A DNA stretch of 64,000 bases from positions 434,001-498,000 of the forward strand of contig NZ_JASBAN010000001.1 in assembly GCF_029953305.1 (NCBI RefSeq). Direction: 5' to 3'. The notes beneath the pieces are model-generated. The model made no database searches, was not told the origin of the DNA, and saw nothing but the letters and a program-made list of their open reading frames with translations. Both the position numbers and the translations under genes were made by a program. This document shows positions 55,791 through 64,000 of the stretch, piece by piece (position 1 is the first letter of the stretch; each line of letters opens with the position of its first letter). Source of the stretch: Commensalibacter nepenthis (GTDB lineage Bacteria > Pseudomonadota > Alphaproteobacteria > Acetobacterales > Acetobacteraceae).

Positions 55791-56783
55791 TCATTCAATA
55801 ACGGAAAATATACAACGATACACACTTGGCTTTAACCCAACAATTCTCGTAAATACTCTGGTAAATGCGCCCTCATCTCTATATCCAACATTATAAGCAA
55901 TTTTATGAATTGGCATATGCGTGAATTGCAAGAATAATTGTGATTGATGAACACGGAAACGTTGTAAATATTCAGTCACATTGCAACCTGTTGCTTTAAA
56001 AAAACGCCTTTGCAACGTTCGTTTGGTTAATTTTGATACTTCGGATAGTTTTTTTAAAGTGATTTTGTCCCTAATTTTCGTCGTTGAAATCCATCGTTGA
56101 ACTCTTAAAATATCATTATCCCCATGATAAAAAGACGGCTCAAAAATACTATAATGCCGTTGCTCTCTGGTCGAAGGTTGTATCAAACACATCTTAGCCG
56201 TTTCAGACATCACAACTGGACCTAGCAATCGTTTAATCAAACATAGACCCAAATCTGCCCAGCTCAAACCACCACTTGCGGTAATAATATCTATATCATC
56301 AATAAGTAGCTGATCAGTGTTGATATGAATTTGAGGAAAGGCTTTTTGTAAAGAATTTGCATATTTCCAATGTGTGGTAACAACTCTATTGGTTAACAAT
56401 CCCGTTTCACCTAATAAAAAAGCCCCTGTGGAAACAGAGGCCAAAATTGTGCCCTTTTGGTGGTGACACTGCAAAAACTTAATATAGACATCATCCTTTG
56501 AAATAGAGGGTATCCCTTGTAAATCAGGCGGGATAATAATTGCAGAAAAATCCCTATTTGGGTGATAGAATTTTAAAAATGCAATATCCGTGTAATCAAT
56601 TTTATCTTCTAAATCAATAATGCTTACCTTTAAATTAGGCAAACATTGTTCAGTGATTTTCTGAGCCGATTGATTGGCTATGGTAAATAGATCTTTTAAT
56701 CCCAAAACGCTTGCTTCTTGTGCGCCAGGATAGCGTAAAATACCAATATGTATTGCTTGAAAATTTTTCATTTTTGCCGTCAT
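55791..56783 (-). CDS. GlxA/AraC-family transcriptional regulator
   Basis: 330 aa. The N-terminal DJ-1/PfpI-like domain (about 10-190) has AIIIPPDLQGIPS, ILASVSTGAFLLGETGLLTN, RVVTTHWKYANSLQKAFP and ITASGGLSWADLGLCLIKRL. The C-terminal AraC domain (about 230-325) has LSEVSKLTKRTLQRRFFKAT and HKIAYNVGYRDEGAFTRVFT. The nucleophile-elbow Ser/Thr replaces Cys (VSTG), usual for regulators of this class. Divergent from phoN across 390 bp. It lies between phage late and early genes. Confidence 0.85.
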   Translation of the reverse strand: MTAKMKNFQAIHIGILRYPGAQEASVLGLKDLFTIANQSAQKITEQCLPNLKVSIIDLEDKIDYTDIAFLKFYHPNRDFSAIIIPPDLQGIPSISKDDVYIKFLQCHHQKGTILASVSTGAFLLGETGLLTNRVVTTHWKYANSLQKAFPQIHINTDQLLIDDIDIITASGGLSWADLGLCLIKRLLGPVVMSETAKMCLIQPSTREQRHYSIFEPSFYHGDNDILRVQRWISTTKIRDKITLKKLSEVSKLTKRTLQRRFFKATGCNVTEYLQRFRVHQSQLFLQFTHMPIHKIAYNVGYRDEGAFTRVFTRIVGLKPSVYRCIFSVIE

Positions 56784-57173
56784 GATTATATAAATGAGAA
56801 TGATTACTTAAATAAATAGAGCCCATAAAATTGCTCTATTTTATTTTGCTGAAAATCAGAAAAATATGACATGAATTAATCATCAATTTTCCTGAATATA
56901 GACAGGTTTGATGAAAGAAACTGCAAACTAAATCTAAAAATTATATATAAGATCAGGAAGAAATTATTCACAAAACCTGCCATTCATATTTTTGTATATA
57001 CATACAAAAAACTGGACAATAACCTTTAAACTATTGCTCAAATGACACCTATATGTTTCCATTAGTATAAAATATTTATTTAACACATACATATTCGAAA
57101 TGACTTGATCAGTTTATATTTATTAAATTATATAACAAATGTACTATTTCAAATAAATCAATAGGATTACTTC
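56784..57173. other. Divergent promoter region of AraC-type regulator and phoN
   Basis: 390 bp, AT-rich, without a gene. It should contain both promoters and possibly regulator sites. No clear repeat pair was found. Confidence 0.4.
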
Positions 57174-57941
57174 ATGATTCTCAACAAAATTACGGCATCA
57201 CTCTTTCTAGGTGGCATAATATTAAGTATTCCAACGCATCTATTGGCGATTGAAACACAATCTGTTTTGCAAAAGAAAACCAACGAACCCTATACCTCTT
57301 ATTTAAAAGAAAGCAATATGGTAAACAGTATTGCTTTGCTTCCACCACCCCCAAAAGAAAATAGTGCGGCTTTTATCGCCGACCAAGAGGCGTATAAACA
57401 AGCATCAACACTTGCTCATACACCCAGATGGGCTGTGGCCCAATCAGATGCAGACCTTAGCGATCATAACATTGGCAAACCATTCTCAAACGTTCTAGGC
57501 GTGTCAATTTCCAAGGAAAATACACCAGCCACTTATCATTTAATGCGTAACATAATGGTTGATAGTGGCTTTTTAGGAACCGAAAAAGCCAAAAAATACT
57601 ATAAACGCATCAGACCTTATGTGTATTATCACGCGCAAACATGCTCACCACAAGATGATAACATCCTAAAACATAATGGTTCTTATCCTTCTGGTCACAC
57701 TGCTATCGGTTGGGCAACCGCTTTGGTATTTGCAGAAATGTTTCCAGAAAAACAAGATCAAATTTTACGAAGAGGATATGATTTCGGACAAAGCCGAGTG
57801 ATCTGTGGTGTTCACTGGCAAAGCGATGTTGATGCTGGGCGAATCATTGGTGCAGCCGTTGTCGCAAGGCTGCATGCCAACAAAGAATTTATGCAAGATT
57901 TTCAAAAATCAAAAAATGAACTTCTTGCAAAGATGAAATAA
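57174..57941 (+). CDS. phoN: Class A non-specific acid phosphatase (PhoN/PAP2 type)
   Basis: Periplasmic vanadium-haloperoxidase-fold phosphatase. 255 aa, signal peptide (ITASLFLGGIILSIPTHLLA). The tripartite signature is complete: KKYYKRIRPY (KxxxxxxRP), GSYPSGHTAIGW (PSGH) and GQSRVICGVHWQSDVDAGR (SRxxxxxHxxxD). It hydrolyses organic phosphate monoesters. Flanked by phage genes on both sides, so it may be phage-carried cargo. Confidence 0.9.
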   Translation: MILNKITASLFLGGIILSIPTHLLAIETQSVLQKKTNEPYTSYLKESNMVNSIALLPPPPKENSAAFIADQEAYKQASTLAHTPRWAVAQSDADLSDHNIGKPFSNVLGVSISKENTPATYHLMRNIMVDSGFLGTEKAKKYYKRIRPYVYYHAQTCSPQDDNILKHNGSYPSGHTAIGWATALVFAEMFPEKQDQILRRGYDFGQSRVICGVHWQSDVDAGRIIGAAVVARLHANKEFMQDFQKSKNELLAKMK

Positions 57942-57944
57942 CAA

Positions 57945-57983
57945 GAATAGCCCCATTATTAAAATTATAATGGGGCTATTTTC
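57945..57983 (+). terminator. Intrinsic terminator of phoN
   Basis: aatagccccattat / ataatggggctatt stem (14 bp) with a 7-nt loop, followed by a short T stretch. Confidence 0.75.
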
Positions 57984-58638
57984 ATAAAAATAGAGTATAT
58001 ACTTAACGATTAATCATCGCCATCAATAAGATTTTATTAAAATTTCTTTTGAAAAAAAACAATGTGTTTTATACTCACGCCTATAATAAAGACGCAATGA
58101 ATACATTGTACAATAAATTTAACACAAGTTTGACAAGAGTGCAAGCCCTTTTAGATCATTTGGCAGAATATTTATCGACACAAGGCTTTAGAATAATTTT
58201 GATAACCACGCCCTTTTTGACAAATTTGAGGCATATCTTGTTAAATAATTTCCCAAGAATGGCTGTCATTTAATTGTAGAGTAAGTTCATAGCGCTTTTT
58301 TCTTGATGCTATTATCATCCAAGCCATCAATGGTCAAAATGACCTTTGCTTGTAAAGGGCATAATTGCGAAGTTTTACAATATATACGAGATTGTTATAA
58401 GGTAACAATCTGTTTGCCCTCTGCATCCCTATTGGGTAATTTATACTATAAAAAGCAATAATAACTTCCAAAAGTTTTTGTTCTGTTTTCCCTATATATA
58501 ACGTTTTTCAGACGCGGAAAACGGTAAAAATAACGAAATAATACAAATTACTATACTCTTTTCAATCAGTGCGATACTATTTTTTCACTATAACAAACAC
58601 GCTCAAAAAGTATCATTTTTAACCTTTTATGATAAAGT
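57984..58638. other. Non-coding/decayed stretch between phoN and phage regulatory genes
   Basis: About 650 bp. A 74-codon plus-strand frame at 58049-58273 has no recognisable relatives. On the minus strand at about 58230-58430 short protein-like pieces in shifting frames (IVTLYNNLVYIVKLRNYAL; RKKRYELTLQLNDSHSWEII) suggest one decayed gene. Nothing functional is called. Confidence 0.4.
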
Positions 58639-59172
58639 TTATTTCATAAACACATTTTCATATGCTTCTTCTAATAAAATAAAGGTTGAAAGCACCTGCC
58701 CCATCGTATAATGCAAATTTAACTTCATCGCTTGGGAAATGTCTTTTGTGCTCATATTTCCTAGCACGATCATATTTAAAATTTCCCTGTGATAACGCCC
58801 CATCTCGTTCCACAATTTAAAGAGTTTCTCATAGGCTTCATGTTGTGCTGCAGAAGGCTCCCAAGAAGACCCTCCCCCATCCCTCATAAAATTCATTTTA
58901 GCATATAAATCGCCCGTTTTACCCAAAGCCTTTTCACATAAAATAGCATATTTTTCAGCATAATCTTTTTGCTCTTGGGTAATGGATCCTCTGTTGAACA
59001 TTTCATCATAAACGGCTTTACGGCGTAAACGCGTCGTCACTTTTTTGGGATTATCAGCATCAATCTTTTTCTCAACTTGATATTCACCCCGCAAATATGG
59101 AACAACCATCCCTTGCTTCTTAACAATTTTGGGGAACGTAACCCGTGGTTGCTTTTGGGTATAATTGGTCAA
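58639..59172 (-). CDS. Putative phage late regulator (sigma-like HTH)
   Basis: 177 aa. The start is probably TTG 59172 (TNYTQKQPRVTFPKIVKKQ), since GAGGAG lies 10 nt upstream; the next ATG is 21 codons in. The C-terminal LWNEMGRYHREILNMIVLGN then MSTKDISQAMKLNLHYTMGQ has the look of a sigma region 4-type helix-turn-helix. Position upstream of the late genes fits an antiterminator/late activator. No named family. Confidence 0.5.
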   Translation of the reverse strand: MTNYTQKQPRVTFPKIVKKQGMVVPYLRGEYQVEKKIDADNPKKVTTRLRRKAVYDEMFNRGSITQEQKDYAEKYAILCEKALGKTGDLYAKMNFMRDGGGSSWEPSAAQHEAYEKLFKLWNEMGRYHREILNMIVLGNMSTKDISQAMKLNLHYTMGQVLSTFILLEEAYENVFMK

Positions 59173-59210
59173 TTTATTTCACTCCTCAACAATAAAACGC
59201 TTTAATTTTT

Positions 59211-59675
59211 TTAAAGTAATTTTTGCAATATTTTCATATTACGGGTAACTTTTTCCTGATGATTCATCAGAACATTTTCTACATTATGAGCAGACGGAAA
59301 GAATGGCGTTAACACTGCCAATTCTTTACAGGTTTCAGTATTAAAAAGAAGCAAAGGGACGGTTTTAAAAATCGAATGTAAAGATTTTACTTTCAGGTCA
59401 AAAACCTCTTTGCTTAGAGGATGAGCAACCGCAAAATTAATAATTTTGAAAAAATCAACAAACACCTTAAAATCAACCGCTGTCTGCGACAACAACTCTA
59501 ATTGTGCTAAATATTCCTGGACACGTTTTTTTTCAAACAAAGAGGAAAGCGAATCTATTATCAACCCATTATAATCTTGCTCTTCGGGAGTTGGCACAAC
59601 AGAAAGCCATTTGGGTAACGTTAACAAATGTTGCTTCACATAACCATCATTTATTTTTTCCGAGATCAAACACAT
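59211..59675 (-). CDS. Phage early protein of unknown function (154 aa)
   Basis: Mostly helical, no membrane segment or motif recognised (LPKWLSVVPTPEEQDYNGLI; LELLSQTAVDFKVFVDFFKI). It lies 27 bp after the replication gene and 38 bp before the putative late regulator, so it belongs to the early operon. Confidence 0.55.
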   Translation of the reverse strand: MCLISEKINDGYVKQHLLTLPKWLSVVPTPEEQDYNGLIIDSLSSLFEKKRVQEYLAQLELLSQTAVDFKVFVDFFKIINFAVAHPLSKEVFDLKVKSLHSIFKTVPLLLFNTETCKELAVLTPFFPSAHNVENVLMNHQEKVTRNMKILQKLL

Positions 59676-59702
59676 AAAATATTCCTATATTCACGTATAT
59701 CT

Positions 59703-60518
59703 TTAAAAAGTTGAGCATAACTCAAGATTCTTTTTTTTTTCATCAGTCAGCTTGGATGTTGTTTTGCGCCACTGATTTGCGATCCTGCACCATCGACGCC
59801 ATGCGGCTGACCAATCCATTTTGATTGCTTCTTTTCCGACTTTTGCATGCCAATAATCGCGAAAATCCTCGGCTAATGTTTCTGGACACAGATCAAGATC
59901 AAACGCAAATTGACGACATTGTGCATCCGGATACCAATTTGATGGTAAACGTGAGCCCGAAGCTCCATAAAAATTTTCATCTTTACCCTTGATATCGCCC
60001 TTTGTAGGTTCCATATTAGATAAGATGTCTATATTTTGTATTTCATTCGTTATATTTTCATATAAGGAAGAAAAATTTATAACATTTTGTTCTCCTTGAT
60101 TTTTGTCACGATAACCAGAAGATATTTTTTTATTTTTTAACTGGTTATCGTTTTTTTTATATCGAAGCTCAAAATCGTTATAGTTTGTATTTTGATTGCG
60201 TCTCTTTTGCTCTCTTACAATACGACGGCAATATAAAACACCCTCCTCAGTCACAGAGCACACATCATTATCAATCAGTTTTTGTAGTAAACGTTCTGTT
60301 CTGTCTTTGCGAATACCAACACGTTTGGCAATATCAACCGCAGTCATCGGACGACCATTAATAACTAAATAGCCAATTTGGTCACTTTTATGCATAATCG
60401 CAATTAAATTAATCCACAACCCTTGTGCTGCCAAATCACAGCTTTGTAAATTAATATCATTCAACCACGCATCCCAATAGAATTTTCCCCAACTATACTT
60501 AAAACCCATTTTTTCCAT
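59703..60518 (-). CDS. Phage replication initiation-type protein
   Basis: 271 aa from ATG 60518, which has aaaggt 8 nt upstream; the frame is open further to a TTG. FYWDAWLNDINLQSCDLAAQ and MTAVDIAKRVGIRKDRTERL form a winged-helix DNA-binding domain. The C-terminal LPSNWYPDAQCRQFAFDLDL and DYWHAKVGKEAIKMDWSAAW, RRWCRIANQW is the DnaT/replication-protein-like end common in phage O-type proteins. Divergent from the repressor. Confidence 0.7.
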   Translation of the reverse strand: MEKMGFKYSWGKFYWDAWLNDINLQSCDLAAQGLWINLIAIMHKSDQIGYLVINGRPMTAVDIAKRVGIRKDRTERLLQKLIDNDVCSVTEEGVLYCRRIVREQKRRNQNTNYNDFELRYKKNDNQLKNKKISSGYRDKNQGEQNVINFSSLYENITNEIQNIDILSNMEPTKGDIKGKDENFYGASGSRLPSNWYPDAQCRQFAFDLDLCPETLAEDFRDYWHAKVGKEAIKMDWSAAWRRWCRIANQWRKTTSKLTDEKKKNLELCSTF

Positions 60519-60551
60519 GGTGTTTACCTTTAACCACATTTTTATAGGCAA

Positions 60552-61080
60552 TCATTGAATATTCAACATTCCCTCTTTAATTAAACTCGTTCACCCTTGA
60601 TCTTTAATAATGGACTTCTAAATTCATTAATATCTATATAATAATAAATAATTGTCCATATACAAATAAACATATATTAAATAAACTATTGAATACTTAT
60701 TGATTAGAATATAAAACTATATTCAACAATAAATTTATGTAAAAACAGAATTTTAATTATATGAGAAAATTTTAAAAAAATTAATTTCACTTTTAATATC
60801 TTTAAAATTAAGTTAATTTTTTAAAATACTCTCTTGAATATTTAGAAATACATAATAAATTCTTCATAAACCGATACCTCCTCTATTTGGTATAAATATC
60901 TTTAAATAAGTTTTATATTCCGATATAAAAACCTTTTAAAATATTTATAAAGATGAAATTATTAATATTAAGGTGAATAATTGTAATACAAATTACTTTT
61001 AAGGTTATTTAACCTTATTGTCAACATTAAATAAGGCTATAAATCCTGATATCTTTTCAACATTCAGCAAATTGACGAAC
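60552..61080. promoter_or_regulatory. Early control region between replication gene and repressor
   Basis: About 530 bp, extremely AT-rich, no gene. An inverted repeat AAGGTTATTTAACCTT at 61001-61016 (7 of 8 bases per arm) is a candidate repressor operator; aaggtgaat at 60970 may be a half site. No -10/-35 pair is called in such AT-rich DNA. Confidence 0.35.
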
Positions 61081-61830
61081 ATGAAGAATAAAATCTTACT
61101 AGATCAAATTGAAAAATTACTTCGCGAAAAAAAAATAAGTGCCAGAAAAGCCTCTATTAAGGCTGGTGTTGGAGAGGATTTTATCAGAAATTTAAAAAGA
61201 TATAGTAATATCCCAAAAACAGATAAATTGTTAAAGCTTGCCCAAGCCCTAGATGTGAATGTAAATTACTTCCTTAATGCGGCGCAATGTAATGAGTCAA
61301 TTTCGCCAGTTGAGGTGAATTCACCGATTCCAATCACAACAATTTACATACGTGGCGAAGTCCAAGCAGGACAGTGGAATACAGCAACAGAATGGACCGA
61401 AAACGATTGGATTCCGTTGACCGTTCCTGTTGATCGCCGCTATAAACATTTTACCAGCTTTGCCTTGACTGTCAAAGGCGATTCTATGAATTTATTATAC
61501 CCCGAAGGTACGATTATAATTGCGGTTAATTTCTCTGATATTGGTCGAAATCCAGAAGACGGGGATTGCGTCATCACAATCAGGAGAGATTCTTTAACCG
61601 ATTGTTATGAAGCAACACTGAAAATTATCCAAATCAAAGAAGATGGCAGTGTTCTGTTATGGCCCAAAAGCGATAACCCCAATTTTGTCAAACCAATTAT
61701 TTTGCCAAAAATGACCACAGAATATCAAGGTAATGGTATGGATGGTGATATTGCGTCGACTCCTGATATTACGATTCAAAGCCTCGTAATTGGCAGCTAT
61801 AATATGGTTGGTAAAATGAATATCAAATAA
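61081..61830 (+). CDS. CI-like phage repressor with S24 peptidase domain
   Basis: 249 aa from ATG 61081 (MKNKILLDQIEKLLREKKIS); a TTG at 61018 could extend it by 21 residues. HTH: ARKASIKAGVGEDFIRNLKR, then LLKLAQALDVNVNYFL. The S24/LexA-like C-terminal domain has VKGDSMNLLYPEGTIIIAVN (catalytic Ser) and YEATLKIIQIKEDGSVLLWP (catalytic Lys). It should keep the prophage silent and self-cleave on SOS induction. Divergent from the replication gene. Confidence 0.88.
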   Translation: MKNKILLDQIEKLLREKKISARKASIKAGVGEDFIRNLKRYSNIPKTDKLLKLAQALDVNVNYFLNAAQCNESISPVEVNSPIPITTIYIRGEVQAGQWNTATEWTENDWIPLTVPVDRRYKHFTSFALTVKGDSMNLLYPEGTIIIAVNFSDIGRNPEDGDCVITIRRDSLTDCYEATLKIIQIKEDGSVLLWPKSDNPNFVKPIILPKMTTEYQGNGMDGDIASTPDITIQSLVIGSYNMVGKMNIK

Positions 61831-61949
61831 TAATAAACTTCAATGCATTAACTACAATTTAACACGAATAATACCACGAAATCGTAACTATAAAGAACAT
61901 ATTTCAAAACCAATAATGTTATAACATGGTAATGAATATATGACGAATA

Positions 61950-61989
61950 ATAAAAAAGACCTGTATTCTAGTCAAAAGAATACAGGTCT
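61950..61989 (-). terminator. Intrinsic terminator of PsiF-like gene
   Basis: agacctgtattc / gaatacaggtct perfect 12-bp stem, 8-nt loop, T6 on the minus strand, 28 bp after the stop. Confidence 0.85.
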
Positions 61990-62016
61990 GTTCATTGGTA
62001 TTTTTTCAGAATAAAA

Positions 62017-62535
62017 TTATTTACCAGTAGCTGATTTTAAATGTTTATTACATTCACTGTAATATCCACCACCTTTTTGAATCCATTTTAAGCCACCATT
62101 TTTATTTGATGTTTTATTCAAATGATATTGCTTTTTACAGGTATTCATACGAGCAGTTCCCTCTTTTTCACTGGCAAACTGAGGGTCAATTTTATCAGGG
62201 AACACAACATCTCCACTGACAACAGGTGCTTTTTCCACTGCGTCTTTTTTCACAGGCTCTTTTGCTTCATTGGCTGGTTTGTCAGCTTTTGCCGCATTTG
62301 CTGCTGGTTTATCAGCAGGGATGGCAGCTTTTTGATCGCAGTTGGCTGCTTTGAATTCTTTAAAATTCTTTTCTTTTAATGTATTGGCCTTTTTAGCAGC
62401 ACTAAATTGCTCGTAACATGCTTTTCCTTCTGCTGCATGAGCAGAATAAGAAAACCCAACCATCGTGCCGACTGTTAACACAGCAACAGTAGCATAAGAT
62501 CCTAATATAGAAATTGGGGAAAGGAAATTTTTCAT
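62017..62535 (-). CDS. PsiF-repeat-like secreted protein
   Basis: 172 aa with signal peptide (cleavage after SAHA about 34). The first PsiF-like unit is CYEQFSAAKKANTLKEKNFK then EFKAANC. A low-complexity Ala/Lys/Pro linker (about 70-105) follows. The C-terminal MNTCKKQYHLNKTSNKNGGL with YSECNKHLK may be a second cysteine-bearing unit. Family is phosphate-starvation linked in E. coli; role here unknown. Probably the first host gene to the right of the prophage. Confidence 0.65.
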   Translation of the reverse strand: MKNFLSPISILGSYATVAVLTVGTMVGFSYSAHAAEGKACYEQFSAAKKANTLKEKNFKEFKAANCDQKAAIPADKPAANAAKADKPANEAKEPVKKDAVEKAPVVSGDVVFPDKIDPQFASEKEGTARMNTCKKQYHLNKTSNKNGGLKWIQKGGGYYSECNKHLKSATGK

Positions 62536-62618
62536 GGATTACCCTTTTAATATGAAAAAAAACTACCGATAAATAATATCCTTTTTAGATAAAGACACTA
62601 TTCAAACATTCATAAGAA

Positions 62619-63992
62619 TTATGAGTTAATCTGCTCATTATGTAAAGCCATATCCAACCCTTCACGTTCTTCATCTGGCGTCACACGCAAGCCAATGGCT
62701 TTATCAATTAATTTTAATAAAACCCAAGAAACCATACCACTCCAAATAATGGTCACCACTACGGCTTCTATTTGAGCAATCACCAATCCAATAGATGCCG
62801 AGATTCCTGCTGGATCAGATTCCGTCGCGGATAAAGGACCAAATGCGAATACACCAGTCAGAATAGCACCAATAATGCCACCAATCCCATGCACCCCGAA
62901 CGCATCCAAAGAATCATCATAGCCTAATTTATGTTTCAGATAAGAACAGCTCCAAAAACAGGCTATTCCACCGATAAAGCCCATTAATAACGCAGGTCCA
63001 GGCAACACAAACCCTGCCGCTGGCGTAATCACCACAAGCCCCGCAATAGCACCAGAAACAACTCCTAAAACAGTTGGCTTTTTACGTTTGATCCATTCAA
63101 TACACATCCAGCCAATACCACCTGATGCGGCGGCAACTTGAGTAACCAACATCGCCATCCCTGCGCGTCCATTTGCCCCTAATGCTGAGCCTGCGTTAAA
63201 ACCAAACCAACCCACCCATAACAAAGATGCACCAATCACCGCATAGCCCACATTATGCGGGGATAAATCACGTTTACCAAAGCCTATTCTTTTGCCGACC
63301 ATAAATGCGCAAACCAAACCAGCTACCCCAGCATTGATATGCACCACAGTGCCACCCGCAAAGTCAATCGCCCCTAACGCAGCCAACCATCCTGTTGAAG
63401 TCCATACCCAATGTGCAATCGGCACATAGGATAATAATCCCCATCCAAGGCAAAACAAACATAATGCGCTAAATTTAATACGTTCCGCAGCGGACCCGAC
63501 TAAAATTGCCACGGAAATGATGATAAATGTCATTTGAAAAATAACATAAACACTTTGTGGAATGGTCATCATCACAGGTGCTGAACTATCAGCCCCTAAT
63601 ACAAACCCTTTATCAATCCCCAAATGATAATGATCTAGGATCCCACCCAGCATAAATTGAGAAACATTTCCAATAAAAGGCGTTCCTGTGGTAAAAACAA
63701 GACTATATCCAATCACAACCCATAATATACTCATCATACAACAAATAGAAAAAGATTGCATCATCGTTGCCAGAACGTTCTTCTTTCTGACCATACCAGC
63801 ATAAAACAAAGCCAATCCAGGAATAGTCATTAATAAAACCAATGCTGCACTGATTAGCATCCATGCTGTATCCCCTGTATCCAACGTTGGTGAAACAACC
63901 GTAGCGCCATAAGCATGCATGGGCATTATACCAAGCAACCCCATTAGAAAATAATTTCTTAGCCGCAAAACAGTTAAAATTCTGCCCCCCAT
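62619..63992 (-). CDS. amtB: Ammonium transporter AmtB
   Basis: 457 aa. N-terminal signal-like segment, then 11 membrane helices. DTAWMLISAALVLLMTIPGL, ALFYAGMVRKKN, the pore motif DFAGGTVVHINAGVAGLVCA and DAFGVHGIGGIIGAILTGVF contain the twin-His pore and gating residues. Charged cytosolic tail (VTPDEEREGLDMALHNEQ). ATG 63992 (MGGRILTVLRL) is taken as start; a glnK partner, usually upstream, would be outside the window. Confidence 0.92.
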   Translation of the reverse strand: MGGRILTVLRLRNYFLMGLLGIMPMHAYGATVVSPTLDTGDTAWMLISAALVLLMTIPGLALFYAGMVRKKNVLATMMQSFSICCMMSILWVVIGYSLVFTTGTPFIGNVSQFMLGGILDHYHLGIDKGFVLGADSSAPVMMTIPQSVYVIFQMTFIIISVAILVGSAAERIKFSALCLFCLGWGLLSYVPIAHWVWTSTGWLAALGAIDFAGGTVVHINAGVAGLVCAFMVGKRIGFGKRDLSPHNVGYAVIGASLLWVGWFGFNAGSALGANGRAGMAMLVTQVAAASGGIGWMCIEWIKRKKPTVLGVVSGAIAGLVVITPAAGFVLPGPALLMGFIGGIACFWSCSYLKHKLGYDDSLDAFGVHGIGGIIGAILTGVFAFGPLSATESDPAGISASIGLVIAQIEAVVVTIIWSGMVSWVLLKLIDKAIGLRVTPDEEREGLDMALHNEQINS

Positions 63993-64000
63993 AGACAAAA

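Noticed and set aside
58049-58273. 74-aa plus-strand open frame after phoN
   Set aside because: No homology recognised and the region looks decayed on the other strand.

Overview
The window is AT-rich and reads as the chromosome of an alphaproteobacterial acetic acid bacterium. It carries a hopanoid RND exporter (HpnN), an FMN-riboswitch riboflavin operon, a PsiF-repeat protein and a class A acid phosphatase. The low GC points towards Commensalibacter-like Acetobacteraceae; the genus is inference, the family moderately supported.

Layout. 1-4.4 kb: a TerC/CBS membrane protein (cut by the window edge), rdgB and hpnN. 4.65-7.5 kb: an OLD-family ATPase/TOPRIM nuclease gene destroyed by two mobile elements, an IS6-type element folded into a ~280-bp-arm palindrome and a truncated IS1595-type element. 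7.5-11.3 kb: ribD-ribE-ribBA-ribH (minus strand) with terminator and FMN riboswitch. 11.5 kb: tRNA-Thr(TGT). 11.9-13.8 kb: a complete second copy of the IS1595-type element, carrying a KilA-N passenger gene. 14.1-20 kb: an accessory stretch (Sel1 protein, a 754-aa phage-like protein, a lipoprotein, a secreted protein, an RHH+EVE-like fusion, a VapC toxin cut by a MITE).

20.2-61.8 kb is a prophage of a contractile-tailed phage, its virion genes all on the minus strand. From right to left: CI-like repressor (divergent), replication gene, two small regulators, [AraC-type regulator and PhoN phosphatase], tail spike, terminase, portal, DUF2213 protease, cement, capsid, connectors, sheath (DUF3383), tube, frameshifted tail chaperone, Dit-like protein, hub, spike, baseplate J, DUF2612, tail fibres, holin-like proteins, endolysin. 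It looks damaged: no integrase is present, the tape-measure slot is occupied by a MITE, a connector gene is decayed and the tail-spike gene has a frameshift. It carries two intact and one decayed copy of a secreted protein resembling halovibrin (HvnA), a lytic transglycosylase with LysM and other accessory genes. 62-64 kb: PsiF-like protein and AmtB ammonium transporter (host).

Most notable: the halovibrin-like family amplified inside the head-tail region, the missing tape measure with a possible relocated copy 17 kb away, the paired MITEs that sit at both broken points, and the IS/OLD wreckage. Family assignments were made by reading motifs; no database search was run.
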